Positions 60,806 through 64,000 of a DNA stretch of 64,000 bases are shown in pieces (within the stretch, counting starts at the first letter, position 1; each line of letters opens with the position of its first letter). Where the stretch lies: the NCBI RefSeq assembly GCF_964204645.1, contig NC_134028.1, forward strand, positions 3,074,501 to 3,138,500. The letters run 5' to 3'. The DNA comes from Tubulanus polymorphus (lineage: Eukaryota > Nemertea > Palaeonemertea > Tubulaniformes > Tubulanidae). The notes beneath the pieces are model-generated. The model had not been told where the DNA came from. It saw nothing but the letters and a program-made list of their open reading frames with translations, and did not search any database. Position numbers and translations under genes: made by a program.

Positions 60806-61400
60806 TTAAGCCGGGCGTAGGTCGGCCTTGCGACGCGATCGTCGCGTTGCGTCACAAGTGGTCGGTTGCGATGCGGTTGTCAGCGACTGTGTGCGACTAG
60901 TTGCTGCCAGTCGCAACATCACGCAGGTCGGTTGCGACGGTCGCAGAAAGTAGAACATGTGCGACTCACTGCGACTGGCGTCGCTGGCAGTCGCAACCCG
61001 TCGCTGGCAGTCGCAAGGTAGCGTAGGTCGGTGAGTCGTTGCGACGCGATCGTCGCTGGCGGTCGCAGTGAGTCGCGTCGCAGTGAGTCGCAAGCCGTCG
61101 CAAGGCCGACCTACGCCCGCCTTTAGGCCAACTTCGGTTAATCTTTTGTTTTCGAAAATGGTTTTTTGAGGTCTTAAGATCTCTTCGCAGTGTTTGTTTT
61201 TGTTCGGAATGATGAAATGTTCGAATTCGATGTTTAGCTTATCTTCGATGAACGTTTCCCGGGGGATGTGACATGACTTAACAGCCTGCGAGACAAACGG
61301 CTTCTCCAAGTAAACTATTTGACATTTCGCGATCATTCTAGACACGTTTTGCTGAAAACGAGTTCCCAAGCTGCGGGAGAATGAAATACCAATCACTCCG
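60806..61400 (-). other. Unassigned open exon-like frame interrupted by the MITE
   Basis: After a strong acceptor (TTTTTTTCAG, 61401-61410) a frame runs open for about 91 codons, including QIVYLEKPFVSQAVKSCHIP and FEHFIIPNKNKHCEEILRPQ, then enters the MITE. It continues open through it and stops at TAA supplied by the TTA duplication at 60806-60808. Without the insertion the frame would run about seven codons further and stop. I recognise no family; it could be a chance frame. Confidence 0.3.
60809..61122. mobile_element. 314-bp PIF/Harbinger-like MITE with TTA target duplication
   Basis: Terminal inverted repeats AGCCGGGCGTAGGTCGGCCT.. and their inverse ..AGGCCGACCTACGCCCGCCT match at 26 of 27 positions. 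They are flanked by TTA on both sides (60806-60808 and 61123-61125), the target duplication typical of PIF/Harbinger. The interior is GC-rich and made largely of TGCGAC/GTCGCA words in both orientations, unlike the surrounding AT-rich DNA. There is no transposase. Confidence 0.85.
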
Positions 61401-63312
61401 GCTGAAAAAAACCGTGTCTGAACTCGATAGACGTGGGACTGTACTGAACGAAGACTTAAGTTTCATGAAGCCTATTTAAGCCGGTATTCTGAAGGGACGA
61501 ATATTTTCATCATTATATCATGGCTCGAAGATATTCGTTTCTCATCTGACTTCGGAGATCAAACAGATTTTTTCTTAAACCCGAGTGGCTATAGGCGTAG
61601 CGCTCGCTAATACGAGACAATCCCTAGACAAGACGAAATAAGAGCTACAAGGCAATCCGAATAATGAAATTTGGACCAATACGAGAATGTTTCTGGGTAT
61701 TAACTGAATGCTTATAGAAGGTATTATTTTCAGATTTGTGTGTGTCTGTTAATGTTTACTCTTATGCACTTGACATATTGTCAGCAACGACAAAAGCATT
61801 TGACAGTCAATATGAACAACATTAGTTTTCTTTTCTTCATTCTTGTCAAGTGTAAATTGTAATTTCACCGCTTGTTGTTCAGATTGAAAATGCAAGGTAG
61901 ACAAAAAACTTGTACTGTCTACAACAACATAGAAAATCATGTAATATTGGACCGAAAAGGCACCGTCTTAAAGAACAGTAACGGTAGTTAATCAGGGATC
62001 GCCACTTTTATTTGTCTTACTTTTTCCCTGACTTTTCCCTGACTTGATCTGTTAAGAACACAATCAAGAACATAAGACACAGACAGAAACTTTTTTATTT
62101 TAGGTGATCTAGCTATTCCCTGACTTGTGGCCACCCTGTAATGCTACACTGATATTTTGGATCCAAACAGTGATCTGGGCTGATACAAAGCCACAACTCA
62201 ATACAAGGGTCTGCCTAGTTGGCTCAGTGAGGTCTTCATTTCATTTGACCCTAAATCTGAGGTCATTTATAGTAACTTCACGTATATAACAGCGTTTCAG
62301 ATGAGACACTCGTCATCAAATGACAATAGGTTACACTTCAAGCTGTGATGAAGCGAATAAGGGTAAATACAACTAGAGATGAATCTGTCACACTTAATAT
62401 AGCGCGACGGACTAATAACATCCAAAATACAAACAGTAGGGGGTGACACATGTTACACATAATCAATACGCATTGAAACTAGAAGACCTTAATCTCTTAA
62501 TGTTTTAAGGACTAATGGCTTAGAGAGGCATTTGAGTGCACGAACCATGACATATCTATTTATTCATTGAGATCCAGGCCTTACACATTATACGCAGGTT
62601 ATGTAAAAACAACAATCCTCGAGACAAACCCATTTCCGACTAATTCATAAAAAAATTAATCTAGTATTTTGTACTCCATGCATACAACGTAACCATTTCT
62701 CGATATGAAAAATTATTCGAGCCAATTAACGAACTACGACTGAAATTAATTGGAAACAAACTTGGAGCCGAAATGCATCAGACTCGCGATAACCTTTACT
62801 ATCAACTGTCACAACGCAGAATGTATAACAATGTTTGAATGTATAATCTAATATATACTGTAACGAGGATAATTCAATTAATTTGGCCTCGTAAAAATTA
62901 GATTTTCAATTATGACGCCAATAAGTGAACCACTATACACACTATAACATATAAACCATCCAATTCTCAGGGAATATTCATGTTGAAGAAATGGGAAATA
63001 GTCTTCTGCACTAAAAACATTATTCTAAATTCATAATTCTGCTGGGAATGTTTCATTTTGTCCAAACAAAAATTGATCTTTCATAATCATGAGCCTTTTC
63101 TTTGTTAATTCAATGAGGCTCAGATAATTATAATGCGTCCTGTTCCTTTTTCAAAATTTTCATTCTATGTTTCTTAGTAAAATATTGATAAAATGGATAT
63201 AAAACAGGGTAATTATGACAATGGCGCGAGTATGGAACTATTACAGTATGAATTATAGGATGTACCGTTAAGTGCTCTCAACATGATGTTTCGTTACTAG
63301 ATTTTTTTCTAC
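61126..63312. other. Right-end region, no confirmed gene
   Basis: Outside the exon-like frame above and the repeat at 61993-62138, I see only AT-rich sequence without splice-supported coding stretches. If UTP6 continues in this direction, this would be intron. Confidence 0.4.
61993..62138. mobile_element. Non-autonomous repeat rich in CCCTGACTTTTCCCTGA, copy 3 (short)
   Basis: CAGGGATCGCCAC at the left is inverted relative to GTGGCCACCCTG at the right. The interior TTTTTCCCTGACTTTTCCCTGA and AGACACAGACAGAAACTTT match copy 1. It is about 90 bp shorter than the other copies, apparently by internal deletion. Confidence 0.75.
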
Positions 63313-63388
63313 CTATCTCGTCGAGTTTGTCGTCGTCCACTTCATCGGTGCAAATAAAGTGCTTCAGTTCTTTTTTCCACGTGTACAT
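63313..63388 (-). other. Possible first coding exon of an unidentified gene
   Basis: ATG at 63388-63386 opens MYTWKKELKHFICTDEVDDD then KLDEI, followed directly by a donor GTAGAAA. Charge pattern and codon use look coding and no stop intervenes. The downstream exon was not located and the family is not recognised. Confidence 0.3.
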
Positions 63389-63528
63389 GAGTTTTTGACA
63401 TTGTGTATAAAAACGTAAGGTAAAACACGACCGAATTCAATAATAACGCGTTACATTCTCTAGGTATAAACTTCTCGTATATCTATACAAGTCAACGCAC
63501 CTGAGACTGTACAGTGATTTAGAACACG

Positions 63529-63610
63529 TACGGGACGCCCCTGCACAACACGGGACGCCTGTGCTCAACACAGGATGCCCGTGCTCAACACGGGACGCCC
63601 GCGCACAACA
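63529..63610. repeat. 20-bp tandem repeat x4
   Basis: ACGGGACGCCCGTGCACAAC-like units repeat four times with a few substitutions and a locally high GC content. Confidence 0.9.
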
Positions 63611-64000
63611 CGCTAACTTCTAATTACCATGTAAAGACATTAATAAATTAGACATCGTACTGCTCATATCACCCCTATATAACACTAGTACTTTACTCTC
63701 TCCGACAATGAATCACCATCCTTTTAGAAGTTTCAGGCGGGGTACATGATCGCGACTGATACAGTACATCACCGGATCATGGTGGCCAAGTGATGCATGG
63801 CAGATTAGGTAAACGAACAGCTAGTTTCATGTATGATAGAAAATTTGTCCCGCCGGACAATTCAAAGATGGCACTGGTTCAGCTGAATGTCTTTACTATA
63901 CGAATACAGTGTTCACATCAGAAGCCAGCCACATCTATCTTCCTACTTGGTCTCGCATTACTATATTGAATCTTTCTTCCTCTTTCTTTGCAGACACATT

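Overview
This is a eukaryotic nuclear window from an animal, AT-rich, with intron-split genes that use GT..AG splice sites. Every gene I can name is a conserved metazoan gene, and the protein variants look invertebrate, most likely lophotrochozoan (annelid, mollusc or brachiopod type). That assignment is inference. There is nothing bacterial, no CRISPR array and no operon.

Layout from left to right. TELO2 (minus, 3' end off the left edge) is divergent from DNAL4 (plus), with about 0.9 kb between them. TSC2/tuberin (minus, 6863-18005) appears complete. Next comes an intronless 509-codon coiled-coil plus beta-propeller-like gene resembling the C-terminal part of a TRIM protein (minus, 19168-20697). 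An ABCA5-like lipid ABC transporter (minus, 23354-40047) follows. Its first coding exon can be placed at 39958-40047, which gives a 4.6-kb first intron holding a large 36-bp minisatellite, a (TA)n tract, a SINE relic and small ORFs. NFU1, the mitochondrial Fe-S scaffold (minus, 40742-42489), lies just upstream. From 42.5 to 54 kb the sequence is repeat-rich and nearly gene-free: 41-bp, 116-bp and 20-90-bp tandem arrays, palindromes, and an inverted duplication at 51.3-52.1 kb. A complete 13-exon secreted astacin-MAM metalloprotease (plus, 54105-57072) reassembles in frame to 435 residues. UTP6, an 18S-rRNA processome protein (minus, from 57471), is recognisable for its C-terminal half; its N-terminal exons were not found. 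The right end contains a 314-bp MITE with 27-bp terminal inverted repeats and a TTA target duplication, inserted in an open frame, and one possible first exon of an unidentified gene.

The genes are not a pathway cluster, though TELO2 (needed for PIKK/mTOR stability) and TSC2 (mTORC1 inhibitor) lie 3 kb apart. Both also lie on human 16p13.3, so this may be ancient linkage. Gene spans are coding spans including introns. Exon edges were set by hand from splice consensus and family similarity and have not been checked against transcripts.
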